DNA of 64,000 nucleotides, from the NCBI RefSeq assembly GCF_028389875.1, contig NC_084665.1:124328602-124392601 (forward strand), written 5' to 3'. Positions 1 through 10,574 of this stretch are shown here, in pieces (positions within the stretch are counted from its first letter, which is position 1; the number at the start of each line of letters is the position of its first letter). Source of the stretch: Rhea pennata. Lineage: Eukaryota > Chordata > Aves > Rheiformes > Rheidae. The translations under genes were made by a program, and so were the position numbers. The notes under the pieces were generated by a model. The model made no database searches, had not been told where the DNA came from, and saw nothing but the letters and a program-made list of their open reading frames with translations.

Positions 1-111
1 GTTCTTCTCTCAAGTCATACTCCAAAAGAGAATTCTGAGTTTCATCTTCAGATTTGCTGCTCTTTCTTGTTCTGTTAACTTCATTATTTCTATGTTTTGA
101 AGAATCAGTAT
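1..111 (-). CDS. Partial exon of an unrecognised serine/acid-rich protein (runs off left edge)
   Basis: Read on the minus strand, a pyrimidine-rich tract ending in TTTTCTAG (acceptor at 112-113) opens a frame that stays open to the window edge and encodes a polar segment that includes KHRNNEVNRTRKSSKSEDE. The exon begins with two bases that complete the codon left by the donor of the exon at 1064-1693 (G + AT = Asp), so the two join in phase. The product is rich in Ser, Lys, Glu and Asn with no recognisable domain. This composition suits an intrinsically disordered part of a nuclear or cytoplasmic protein. I do not recognise the family. The splice inference rests on site sequence and phase only. 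Confidence 0.5.
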
Positions 112-990
112 CTAGAAAAGAAAGCAAAGCACATGAATGAAATTTCATGTTAACCAGTGTTCATGACTGATTTGTAGTACTACTCTCAAATTGTCTACTA
201 TGTACTTATTTGCTCTTCATTCTTTTTACTTATTTAGTATTTTCCTACTTCAATTTCTTTTCCTCTGGTCACTTTGTTCCTCTACACCCCACTTACCCAT
301 CCTTTAAATAGTATTTTAGAAAAAGAAATCCTAATTAGAAGCTTCTTTCTATCTATTTCCTTCTTTTGCATAGAGGTCTGAATTTCCATATCTCTTAAAG
401 CTTTCAAGAAACAGTTTTATGCCAGAATTCCTATCAGGGCATTGTTGATGAACTTTGCAATCTGAAGAACGGAGCCTCAGCAATTAGCTTAGTTATCTCA
501 GCAAACTGAGCACTGTACTTTTATCTTCTGTCTGTTAAAAGAGAAAGCGCTCTTGGTACTCTTCTACTCTACCCCACCCTTTCCGAAGGGCTTTGCCTGC
601 TACAAGGAACGATGGAGTCAAAATACAAATTATGTTTCTCCCAGTCTCTGCTTATGCTGAGTGCAACTTTTCTCTCCCTAGTATTTCTACCTGTGGGAGA
701 AAAACCTTTACCCCAAGATTTTTTGTTTTCAGATGCTCCTCCCTAATGAAAAGCAGCCCTTTTTCATGCTGCACTAGACAGGAATAACGCCAATTTTTTT
801 GAAGTTTTACTATTTTTTCCATAGGAGTCTGTGAATGAACTAACACACTCCAGCCAGTATTCACTTTCTGCTGCATCTGATCTTAGTCTAGGTTGGAATG
901 CTTATGCTAACATAAACGTTTTTGGCATCCTTTCTATAAACTTTCCTAGCTACTTCAAACTTGAAATCTGCGTGATTTCTTCAACCTTTG

Positions 991-1065
991 CACTGGTATT
1001 ATTAGCAAGTTACCACACTGGTATTATTAGCAAGTTACCACACTGGTATTATTAGCAAGTTACCA
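991..1065. repeat. Perfect 3 x 25-bp tandem repeat spanning a splice donor
   Basis: The unit is cactggtattattagcaagttacca (first 20 bases cactggtattattagcaagt), repeated three times without a mismatch at 991-1015, 1016-1040 and 1041-1065. On the minus strand each unit starts with TGGTAACTTGC, so the presumed 5' splice site of the exon above is present three times. The unit is not a multiple of three, so use of a downstream copy would shift the frame. Reading straight on ends at a stop just after the repeat. The perfect identity suggests a recent expansion. Confidence 0.9.
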
Positions 1066-1693
1066 TCTGTTTCAACAGCTGTCTCCATCTTTGTGTGGAT
1101 TTCTAGTTGTTTCTCTTGACAGTCATCAGAAAGAATGCTTGCAGTATTGGAAATTCCATCTTTGTTTTTGGATGTTGCTGCTAATGTCAGCTCTGTATTG
1201 ATGGTCTCATCTCTGCCCTCACTGCCAGCAGAGAAGACAAGAGGAATCTTCTGAAAACTGTCATCATCACCACCACATTCCTGGCTGTCACTGGTTTCAT
1301 TTATCTCTGCAGGGTCCATTCTGCAAGTTGATGTAGGCAATACATAATTTTGATTGTATTTATCCTTGCTTAGACCACACTTATCACCTAAAGAAAAGAA
1401 TGCTGATGTTGATTTGTCACACACACTTTGCGCAACCCGTTTTTCTTCGAAGTATTTTATATGCTCATCCTTATTTGAAAGAGTCTTTTCTTCCCAACTC
1501 TGTAAACTATTGTTTTCATTTGAAGGTATCAGATTGCTTTTTAAAAAACTATTATCTAAGTTAGCCTCCTGCTTGTCCTTTTCCTTCAGCCCAGGAAACA
1601 ATGTTGCCTGCTCTTCACTTTCATCTTGGAGAAAATCATCATCATTCAGCACAAAGATAGTGATTGGGAGAACAATTTCAAAAACATCTGACC
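1064..1693 (-). CDS. Large internal exon of an unrecognised acidic protein
   Basis: About 209 codons are open on the minus strand, between an acceptor (TTCTTAG, AG at 1694-1695) and a donor (GTAACT, GT at 1062-1063). The exon begins with a short hydrophobic stretch, SDVFEIVLPITIFVLNDDD, and then becomes strongly acidic and Ser/Asn/Glu-rich with many Lys. It has no zinc-finger, kinase or membrane signature. A long exon with low-complexity, fast-evolving sequence is common in DNA-repair, centromere and cell-cycle scaffold proteins, but no family can be named. The donor phase (one base) fits the acceptor phase of the exon at 1-111. Transcription probably starts in the CpG island about 1 kb upstream (2.7-3.2 kb). 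The first coding exon was not identified with confidence. The donor lies inside a 25-bp tandem repeat, described separately. Confidence 0.6.
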
Positions 1694-2780
1694 CTAAGAA
1701 CAGAAAAAGAGAGTATTAATATTGCCTGGAAAACACCAAACACAACCGATTTTCTTAAGCCTACAGGTTAATAAAGAGCACACTATCCCACAGCTACAAG
1801 ATACAGCACCTGCATTTCTTCAACTTTTCCACATACACCTAACAACTGGTATATATCATTGCTGTCTGCAGTTATGCCATACTGCAACACTCATCAGGCA
1901 CAGAAGGAAACATGGTATCATTTACATGCACCCTAGAAGTGCCTAGCATTCATTTATCTACAGAAGCTGTATAGATGCTGCAGAGCTCACTCTTTTATGT
2001 TTCAATTCTCAGCTAATACAGATGAAAAGATAATAGAGAGGAGAGGCAACAAAACGCAGAAAGTGAGGAAAAAGGTTAAGTCATCAAAGCATCAAGGAAC
2101 AGAAATTTGGTCTTCAAATCCCAGCACTATCTTCACGAGGCTCCACTATCGTAAGCCATCAAACTTCTTACTGCCATACTGAAAAAGGATCTGGAAAGAC
2201 AAAACAAACTCCAAGACACAGACAAAAAGAAATATCTGACCTGTAGATGTTAACTAGGGGAAAAAATAAAGTTCCCCCTCCCCCTTCTTTGTAAAACCCC
2301 CTTTAATGGCAGCTCTGCATATCTCCCCTCAGTGGATGCAACTAGGTTCATTTCCTTGCACGTTTTATTACTACTATTTGGAGCATGGTAAAAGGAACAC
2401 AGAAATTCAGATTACTCGTTTCATCCACCTGCTCTGACTGCCCAGGCCTGAGGACCTGCTCTTCCACACAACACCACATACGCCTGTCGTACTGCACAAA
2501 TACATCGCTGATTTTCCTTTTGCAGTAAATTTACTTTCCCGCAAGCTGAGCGAGAACCTCTGCAGCTGCCTCCCAAGCTCCTGAAGGACGCGGCCTGCAG
2601 GATTTACGTTTAAGCACGGACACTGTAATTCAATCAATATCGACCTGGTGCAGCACTCCCCCCCCCCTCCCCCGCCACCCACTGATGGCGCGTTCAGGTG
2701 ACATCACGCAGGTGCCCTGTCGCAAAAACCAAGCAAAACCACACCAAACGCTGCGGCCGATGCCCACCCCCACTGACGCC

Positions 2781-2912
2781 GGGGGGGGGGGGGCGTGCGC
2801 ATGCGCAACGCCAACGCTCGCGTGTCAGGAAGGGCGCTCCCCTCCCCCGCCGGGCCCTCGCGCCTCTCAGCCAACTCCCCCCCCCGGCCCGGCCCGGCCC
2901 GGCCCGGCCCGG
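2781..2912. repeat. Poly-G run and (GGCCC)n tract in the CpG island
   Basis: A run of 13 G at 2781-2793 and a GGCCC pentamer array at about 2885-2912 lie between the two NRF1-type sites. Both are prone to G-quadruplex or hairpin formation and to length change. They are also frequent places for assembly error in bird genomes. Confidence 0.75.
2796..2807. promoter_or_regulatory. NRF1-type palindromic site
   Basis: The sequence TGCGCATGCGCA is a perfect match to the palindromic consensus bound by the NRF1 homodimer in CpG-island promoters. NRF1 targets are often mitochondrial, DNA-replication and cell-cycle genes. Occupancy is inferred, not shown. Confidence 0.6.
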
Positions 2913-3080
2913 TTCGGTTCTATTCGGGCTCCGCTGGGTTGTTATCAAAGAAGCGGGCACCTACCGCCATCGCCCGCCAGCTCCGGCCCCTCCGCCTCCA
3001 CCGACATCCCCCGCTCGGGCCCGCGCACTGCCGCCCCGCGCTGTTACGAAACCGCGCAGGACGCCCCAGTGGAGCGGCAC

Positions 3081-3092
3081 TGCGCATGCGCA
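3081..3092. promoter_or_regulatory. Second NRF1-type palindromic site
   Basis: An identical TGCGCATGCGCA lies 285 bp from the first. Two perfect copies in one CpG island strengthen the promoter call. Confidence 0.6.
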
Positions 3093-3301
3093 GCAGCGCG
3101 GCGGGGAGGGCGGGGGCAGGTGCGCGCGTGCGCACTGGGGACGGAGGCGGCCGCCGGCGCCGCTTGTGGCGCCATTTGGGGCGAGGGGAGGGGGAGGGCG
3201 GAGCTCTGGGTGGCATCTGTCTTTTTCCGGCAACTTTCACTTAAACTCAGACAAATGCCACTTCCTCCGAGAAGAGGAGTGTGCTTCCCTTGTTTTTTTT
3301 C

Positions 3302-3860
3302 ACTATTGTGCTAATAAATTAAATGCTGCACAAGAGCAAACGGAAGGTGGGACAGGTTTTGCGCCTACTGGCCTGGAAGTTGTCCTTCTTGGGGTAAAAT
3401 CACAACAGTGTTCATCAGCCATTGCCTAGTTTTCTCACACACCAGGTTGCAGACAGCACATTCACTTCTGTTTTTAAATAACCATGCACGGGTCTGTTTT
3501 TACATAACCATACACGGGTCTGTCAGACCTACCTCTCAGTTGGGGCCTGCACTCGAGCTGACAGTGACTTCCAGAGAGCCCCCAAGAAAAGGAAATGTTC
3601 ATGCAAAGCATCCTTATTCTTGGTCCCTTGAGAGTAAAATCTTTAAAAGGGTGAGCGAGATGTCTCTTCTTACGATATTTAATATATACAGGTGCAGAGG
3701 AGTATTTGAACATACTTTGCCTACTGATCTGATCTACCTCAAAAACAGGCTGGCTGCGTGGCCGGGCCTTGTTTGCCCTTTTGGTGGGGTTCAGTAATAG
3801 CCCTCAGAGGTTGCAGATAACCTTGCAAGGGAGTTTATTCCCACAGAAACCTGGATTATC
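3302..3860 (-). repeat. LTR-like repeat, copy 1 (3' LTR of the minus-strand provirus)
   Basis: This copy aligns collinearly with 6010-6565. Shared landmarks include ACAGGTTTTGC, the GACAGCA.ATTCACTTCT block, GAGAGCCCCC.AAGAAAA, CTTATTCTTGGTCC, CTCAAAAACAGGCTG and GGAGTTTATTC. There are many substitutions and small indels between the copies, so the pair is old. It begins immediately beside the CpG island, so it could touch or modify the promoter region. Confidence 0.6.
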
Positions 3861-4099
3861 TTCAATATCTGAGTTGTTCCATGGGCAATGTGGGAAGGGG
3901 GCAGGTTTCTCCTGTGTTTTGGTTATCAGTGTTCCCGTGGTGACAAGGTGACACCACCCTGGCCTCTAAAAAAAGAGACCCAGGTCAGGGACATAATCCA
4001 AACTTCAGTCATGGTTAACTTTCTCCTTTAGTGTCCACAGCATCCCCTACTCCTTTTCCTTTATAAAACAACAAATTCACCTAGATAAATGCCTGATTT

Positions 4100-5630
4100 A
4101 GGTGTTTAACTACAGCCTCATCTCCAGGAGTTTAATGGGGCTTTACTTATGTTTCCGTAGGAATTTGTGTGTGTACTGACACAAACCCCTTTTCTATGGG
4201 AGTTCCCATGATGCTTTGTCACTTATTTAGCCAATTTACTGACTCCGCACAAACGTTATCATCACTTAGAGGAATTAATAGATTGACTCTTGCATAGCTG
4301 TAGTGTTAGCAATCCATTCTATTTTTCTACTCACCCCTTCCTTTGAGGTCAACATGCTAGGTGGAAAGTCCATTGTATTCCCTTTGAAGCACACTGAGTT
4401 TTCACTTCTTTATATTTTAAATAGGATCCATTATTCAAACACTTTTCTCTGGGCAAGGGAAAAGTAGCAGAGCACTGGTGTAAACCAGCACAGTCGCTAG
4501 ACCAGTAGCATCTCGGGTTGGGTGCACAGTCCCTACACTCATAAATTATTTCTACCCCCAGAGGGATGTATTTCGACCTTTCAGGTGTTCTCTTTTAAGG
4601 GACCAATACAATCTACTTTCCAAGTTTCCCAGAGTAGTTAATTTTTCCCTGAGATTGGCAAGCTGTTGTCATTTTGGCTTGTACTGAACAGTTGTCTGAC
4701 AAAAATGGAATGAGTCTACAACTGTTTGGTGAGCACTTCTGTCTCAGGCCATCCTCTTCTTGCAACCTGGTGAAGTAAATCTGAACTCAGTGAGCTCTGG
4801 CCATTCATGTAACCACTTCCTTGGCCATTCTACCTCCAAATTTATTGTGAATTTATTCTAGTCAAATGGTCAATCATCTGATTTCACTTTACCTCAGGGT
4901 TTTTAGGTTTTTGGTGGACAGAGGCATGGCCTATGGATATATTCTTCAGCTGAGCTATATCCTAACTCTCTCCAGTGTTGTATTTCCCCATACATCTCTA
5001 CCATTTTCTTGCCATATTTTCTTTCACCCAGTTCTCCACCCCCTGTGTGGCATCGGCCCATACAGCATTGGAGTCACTAGAGATGCCAGGGTCTCCTTGC
5101 TCCAGGGCCATCTCCAAAGGGGGCCAAGCCATCCACTGCCTCTGCGAAACCTTTTCTGCTTCACTGGAGCAGCAGCTCTGCCTCTTCCTTGTTTCACCAC
5201 TTGGCGCTCCTCTCTGAGACCTGCACTTTTGCTCTTGTTCTGCTGTCCCAGGGCATGCATCAGGTATCAGAAAGGAGGGCAGAGGGACTACTCAATAGAG
5301 CTAATCCCAGTTTGTTCTGCCCTCTCTGATAATATGTTTCCTTCATTTGTCCCATCACTTGTTAGCCACTGATGTATGTAGAAAGCCCATCACTGCACAG
5401 TAGTCTTTTGTACTACCCCTAAGGGTTAAGGGCTTTTGAGTTACATTGGTTTTTAAATGAAAATCAGCACATATAACTTGATTTCCTTTTTCTTTTTTTG
5501 AGTGAATGGCTCGGTAGTTAATGGCTTGTGTAGCTAATAGTACTTTTTCCAAGGCAATGTAGTTTTGTTGAGAGCTTTGCCAGGATTTAGGACTAAAGGT
5601 AATGGAGTAATTCTTTTTACTTTTGCACAT
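4100..5630 (-). pseudogene. Retroviral pol remnant (RT connection, RNase H, integrase)
   Basis: Several minus-strand frames give short pol-like pieces. At 5355-5630 an open 91-codon segment resembles the RT-to-RNase H connection, containing SQQNYIALEKVLLATQ. Near 5060-5110 lies an RNase H-like piece around DSNAVWADA. Around 4610-4640 lies an integrase-like piece resembling WKVDCIGPL. Stops and frame changes separate the pieces, so no functional enzyme is encoded. The calls come from motif resemblance by eye. A translated search against endogenous retroviral pol would settle them. Confidence 0.5.
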
Positions 5631-6009
5631 CCTGTTGCCATAATCCCTATTGAAAACTCTTATCCTCTATACCTATACGTACTGTAAATGTGAGGTGGGT
5701 GGGTCACACAGATGAGAAAGCAAACCTTTCTTTTTTTAAAGCATTTATTTCTTCATAATGTTTTGGTTCCAAGATTCATATTGAGTTTTTCTTCAGCAAA
5801 TCATACATAGATCTTGCTAGAATCCAGGCAAGTGTGACTTCCAAACCCCCAAATTTTCTAATCAAGCTCTCAAGTCTTTTGATCAGAATATGTGAGAATG
5901 TTTGGTATTACTGCTCTTATATATTCTGGCAGTTTTCCGTCTTCTTATCCATGAAGTGCCTAAGAATGTAATCTCTTGACTTCATCCTTGCCATTTGTGT
6001 TGTGAATGA

Positions 6010-6565
6010 TACTATTTAATTTTGGTAAATGTTAGACAAGAGTATAAGAAAGGTTGAACAGGTTTTGCACTTGCTGTCCTAGAAATTGTTCTTTTTAGAA
6101 TAAAAATACAACAGTGCCTAGTATTCCCACACAACAAGCTAAAGACAGCATATTCACTTCTCTTTTTACAGGGTCATACACAGGTATATCTGCCCTACCT
6201 CTTCTGGTGGAAGAGTGTGACATGTCAAACTGACAGCTTCAGGAGAGCCCCCCAAGAAAAAATATTTGTGGAGTTCTAGCTTATTCTTGGTCCTTTGGAA
6301 GTGAAATCTTACAAAGGATGAACAAGACATCCATTTTTACAATATTTTTTTGCAGAGTGCCCAAAGGTGGGACAGGCTATTTAAACATAGGATTCTTTTG
6401 CCTGCTGGATCTGTCTCTCTCAAAAACAGGCTGACTGCAGCATTGAGATGCATCCTCATGTTTACTCTTTTGAAAGGACTTGGACATGTCTCGCAGTTGA
6501 TGACTGCCAGGTGTCTCAGGTCACAGAGGAGTTTATTCTGGCAGGAACCTTGTGGGTTGCGGTTT
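6010..6565 (-). repeat. LTR-like repeat, copy 2 (5' LTR of the minus-strand provirus)
   Basis: This is the partner of 3302-3860, with the same landmarks in the same order about 2.7 kb away. It adjoins the 3' end of the RhoGAP-like pseudogene region. Confidence 0.6.
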
Positions 6566-6599
6566 CCGCCTCAGAATCCTTCTTAGTGTGCAGAAGCTG

Positions 6600-7299
6600 T
6601 TCATGAGCAGTGCTTCAAAGCAGTGCTGGAAGGACAGCTGTGGCTGTGAATACCACCTGTCCATCGTGCTGCTGCCATTCTTACATTACTCAGTGAAGAG
6701 GCAGAAGCACGTCTTAGATATTGTCTCTTGAGACTGCTGTGCCTCCCTTTGGGCTGCTCCATCTCGAAGGTGGGGGTGCTGCATTCAGCTCCTGGCTCTG
6801 GGCTCTTGCAGGCAGAACCGTTGTGCTGAGGATCCCCTGGGTGTCCTGTGGGGTAAAGATCCTGTTTGTAGTTTTTACTGACCATCTGAAGATAGAAGGG
6901 GACTCTCCCTATGGAACCACATACCTTGGGCAGGTGCACCCTTAGTACCTGTGTATTAATGGTGAAGTTACAGAAGCACAAGCACCACCAATGACAATGT
7001 TTTGGGAGACTGCATTTCTAGGCCATAGCTAGCAGCAAGGTGAAGAGCAGAGGTGTGGAGATGTTTACCATCTAGAACAATTGTTGTCTTGTGAGTGTTG
7101 TCCTTTGGATTTGCTGGGAGAGTTTCAGCAGAAAAACACTGCAACAATGAATTAAACCCTTTGCACCTGTCTGCATTTCCACAGATGTCTTCTGATATCC
7201 AATTAAAGCATTGGAGCCAGAAGCCCAAATCTGTGACAATCATCAGTCTTCATACCTGTGGAACTGTGTGTGTGCTCTGGTGACTCTTTGGCTGAGGAA
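6600..7299 (-). pseudogene. Possible C-terminal remains of the RhoGAP-like pseudogene
   Basis: After the last RhoGAP motif the minus strand has overlapping short open frames (6968-7243, 7203-7601) rich in Ser, Thr and Lys. This suits the long, poorly conserved tail of TAGAP-like proteins, but I see no motif in it. Treat this as the likely 3' extension of the pseudogene only. Confidence 0.3.
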
Positions 7300-9150
7300 C
7301 TGAAGGGCAAGGCAATATCGTCCCCAAATATTGCTGTCCTGTTCTGTATCAGGAACTCCACCAGTGCTGTCACCTGCCCACAGAAAACCATTGTTTTCAG
7401 CCTGAAAGCCTGAAAGTGTGTTGAGCATCCTTTTCTGCTCTTGATGGACGTTTCTGTACTGACAGCTGTAGCTCTATAGCTCAGCCGGATGTGGTGTGAC
7501 ACAGTTTTGCTGAGCTTTTGCAAGGGTAATGAGATCTGTGGGGATGGCTTTGAGCTGCCCTGAAGCAGGTAGCTGGAGGGGAATTCAACAGACCTTGTCA
7601 TTCCTCTCCTGCATTGCCAGCAGGAGCATGTTGTCCATGCTAGGGCTCAGCATGTTTGGCCCCATGCATATGGCAAGGTTGCTAGCATCCATCCTGCTGG
7701 TCTCCTCATTTTTGTTGATGTGGTGGAGCACAGGGAGCAAGTGCAGGAGCAGGAGGTTTGCTCTCAGCAGGTTGTCAGCCACCCTAAGGGAATACAAACA
7801 AAATGTAACATTAATGCAGAATGCAGGAGCTGCTTCTTGTCATTAGAGCAAGTTTCATTTAAACTCACAAGTAATCATGCTTCGTGTTTTGTAGAGCAAT
7901 CTTAAACATCTTGAGGAAATGTTATTGCTAGAAAAGTGTTTTTCTGTGCCACTTTCCCTCAAAACCAACACAGGAGCAATAGCAAGCTGACAGAAATGAC
8001 AGTTCTTTACATGGGACTCCCAATTGCTGGAGAAGTCTCTGGCCTCTCTCAGCCCCTCCAGAATGGTGGTGATGATTACAAAACTCACTGTTCCAGTTCA
8101 TCAATTTTTTCCTGCTAGCTTGGCTTCTGCAATGCTAGTATCCACTTGTCATAGAGGCTGTCTGAGAGGAGTTTGGAGGGGATATTTCAGAGGAAGTCCA
8201 GCAAGGCGAAGGAACTTGGATGAGGCTCTGGACACTGCTAATGAGCAGAGAAGGAGCATCCCCATGACTTGGGCTCACTCAGAGGCAGGTTGCTTTGAGC
8301 TACCTGCTCTCAAAGGTGCTTCTGAGTACTGAGAGCGCAGTGGGCTGCGCAAGTACGTGCCAAGTGCACTGGTGCTGGTGCAGGAGCAGGACCCAGCTCA
8401 TGTCTGAGTCTTTGGTCCAGGCCTCCATTCCGGTAGTCCTCACTGAGGAGGGTGCTGAGAAGTAGGTGGAGGAAGTGAGTTTCCCATGGGCATACAGGGA
8501 ATCAAGGGCAGAACTAGGGCAACTGGAAATCTAATTGAGAAGAAAAATGCCAAACTATTCTCAGCCTGAACCACTGAGTTTGGCTTCAGTATGGTTTTAG
8601 CTTTGAGTGCCGCTGAGGTCAAACTGGGCACTCAAGTAGGCCTATACAGATGTGGACCATGTGCTCTGAGAACTTACAATCAAAGGAATTCACCTTCAGC
8701 ACCACTTCCAAGAGGTGCGTAGGTTTGGCGTCCAGATCAGCATTCTCGCCCTGGTTCAGGACCTCCTTCAGCTCCTTGCAGGCCTTCTCATTGGCCACTT
8801 TTCAGAAGATCCCCTCAGTGTCAGGTCCTTTCACATACAATATATCCAAGAGATCCTGCAGGAAGAAGCAGACAATTTTTGACTTTGGGATGCACTCTGC
8901 TTTCTTTGGTTAGAATCTTGTCTCCTAACCCACCCTCTTTTTTGCCTGGTGAACTCTGCTGAATGTGCAGCAGAGATTTCTTGAAAGAGAAAGAAGCCTC
9001 TGAGCAGGAAAAGCCAGAAGTAAGATGCCTCTGTTCCCAGGCTTGCTTACCTGGACTGGCTAGGGCAGGGTACCATCCTCCCTGCAGACAACTACCAGAG
9101 GCTGGCCAGAGAGAGCGAACTTGGGGCCAATGTTGAGGTGCCCCAGGGAG
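7300..9150 (-). pseudogene. TAGAP-like RhoGAP pseudogene
   Basis: Five minus-strand exons of a RhoGAP domain line up with compatible phases: about 9051-9130, 8694-8855, 8089-8198, 7594-7783, and one starting at 7373. Recognisable family motifs are GPDTEGIF, MDASNLAICMGPNMLSP and VTALVEFLIQN. Such domains stimulate GTP hydrolysis by Rho-family GTPases in the cytoplasm. TAGAP (T-cell activation RhoGAP) is the closest match I recognise. Four in-frame stops are visible: TAG at 9060-9062, TGA at 8802-8804, TGA at 8187-8189 and TAG at 8115-8117. The acceptor of exon 8089-8198 reads TG instead of AG. The stop at 8802-8804 sits where GIF is normally followed by the catalytic arginine. The copy is therefore dead, although the exon structure is retained, which shows it is an unprocessed duplicate and not a retrocopy. 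Confidence 0.8.
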
Positions 9151-9445
9151 TCCCTATTGGCAGAGGTTCCTCTCTGAGCAAATTGGCCATGATATCTCCT
9201 TCCTTTTTTCCTTCACTCTATCGGCTTCAAGGAAAAACTCAATGTAGAAAATCTGGGGGAGAAAGCTCCGGTGCCTTTTGTCTGTGTGCAGCGTCCTATA
9301 ATGCAGGGTTCCCTCCAGCTCGTCCGGAGGCACAGAGGTTTTACTTGGTGAGAGGAAACAAGCAACATGTGAGAGGCCAGCTACTCAGTTTCTTTTTCAG
9401 ACTCACCAGCCGAGTGGCCAAGTCCCTCTTCCATGTTGGAAGGCT

Positions 9446-9985
9446 CTAAGCGAGGGTATTTCTTGGTGTCCATTTCTCTGCAAGAAATGGATTATGGTTA
9501 CAGAGCTGCCCCTCAGCAGCTGAGGCCATGAAGGAGTTCCTCAGCAACACAGGGATCTGTGAGAGGCTCCTGGGAAAAGCAGAAGTCATCAAAAGCCTGT
9601 GAAGGAGAGGTTGGAGGGGTGGGCCAACACTGCCCCTCTGTCCCACAGGGACTCTGGCAAGGGCACCTGCTACAGCTAGTCCCCCTGAAACATACTGTTG
9701 CCCGCAGCCCCCCGCATGGTTGGAGGCTGCTGCTTTGATCCCCAGGATGTGCGCTGCAGCAGAGGTCTGCACATGGCCATGGAGGACAGTCTGCCCTGCT
9801 GTGCTCTCCCCAGCACAAGGCATTTCCTCCCTTTGCACGCCCTAGAGAGCTGCCCCATGGTGTTGAGAAACTCTGCGTGCACAGGTAGCCCAGGCAGGAG
9901 AGAGGGAGCCCCTGCTCACCTCTACTGCAATCAGCGTCTCCACAGTTGCAGCTGTCAGTGACACCTCCTAAGAGAGAGAGCAAAG
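9446..9985 (-). other. Possible upstream exons of the RhoGAP-like pseudogene
   Basis: Open minus-strand frames contain AEFLNTMGQLSRACKGRK (near 9840-9880) and a stretch ending in a good GTGAGC donor near 9917-9920. They lie upstream of the RhoGAP exons in the right orientation and could be N-terminal exons. I cannot match them to a known domain. Several alternative frames overlap, so the call is weak. Confidence 0.25.
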
Positions 9986-10574
9986 AGGCGCCACGAGAAA
10001 TTCATCCGAGGGTGGGTTTTGGGAAGCTGAACTGCTGTTGAGACACAGTGGGGAGCATGAAGATGCTTATGGGACCGTAGAAACCAACACCCTTGGTGAG
10101 GAGCCACAGGGAGGGCAGTCAGGTGACGCTGGCTTCCCGGGCTCCTGGGCTCTGCTTGTGCACAGGGAAGGGTGTGTGAAGAGCTCTGTCACCCCCAGCC
10201 CTCACTGCTCGCTCTGCTGCCAGCCAGCCCCGTGCTGCTGAGGGACCCCAATGTCCGAGAACCTACAGCAGCTGTGGCTGAGAGCACTGCTCTGCAGTGC
10301 GCTGGGTCCTGCTGTCTCCAGGCTTCATCCTCATGGGAACAGACAGCAGTGGCTTGGGGTCCCTGTCCCTGCCAGCCTGTCCCATGGTGCTGAGGCTGGG
10401 TAGATGGCTGCGGTATGGCCATTTCCTGCACCAGGCGGCACCAGGTGCTGGCCTGGCCTGTGTAAGGCTGGAAGTGTGTCCCTGAGCTGAGCAGTGCCTT
10501 GCTGGCACTGTATACCTGGGGTATACACTGATGGTTGTGGCTAGGTCGCTGTGGGGCGACATTGTGATGCACCA

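Larger units (their letters stand above)
2680..3235. promoter_or_regulatory. CpG island, probable promoter of the minus-strand gene to its left
   Basis: This is the most CpG-dense stretch of the window, with long G/C runs and many CG dinucleotides, while the flanks are AT-rich and CpG-poor. It lies just upstream of the minus-strand exons at 1064-1693 and 1-111. It contains two perfect NRF1-type palindromes and poly-G and GGCCC tracts. Open frames of up to about 240 codons cross it on both strands, but they are proline/arginine/alanine-rich GC artefacts with no family resemblance, so they are not called as genes. No plus-strand gene could be seen to the right, so use in both directions is possible but not shown. 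Confidence 0.7.
3302..6600 (-). mobile_element. Decayed endogenous retrovirus (ERVL-like) with two diverged LTR-like repeats
   Basis: Two long, diverged direct repeats (about 3302-3860 and 6010-6565) flank about 2.1 kb in which the minus strand carries broken pol-like sequence. In minus-strand order this is an RT/RNase H connection-like stretch (5355-5630), an RNase H-like stretch (about 4800-5110) and an integrase-like stretch (about 4100-4760). Order and orientation fit a minus-strand provirus with most of gag and reverse transcriptase deleted. Stops and frameshifts are frequent, so it is an inactive fossil. Assignment to the ERVL-like (class III) group rests on remembered motif resemblance and is moderate. 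LTR ends are approximate, and I could not define a clear TG...CA end or a target-site duplication. Confidence 0.55.

Noticed and set aside
2685-3429. Overlapping open frames of up to 243 codons in the CpG island
   Set aside because: They occur on both strands and in several frames, with Pro/Arg/Ala-rich composition expected of GC-rich DNA, and no motif or splice support.
4866-5372. 168-codon plus-strand open frame
   Set aside because: It lies antisense to pol-like sequence of the decayed provirus and has no recognisable domain; it is a shadow frame.
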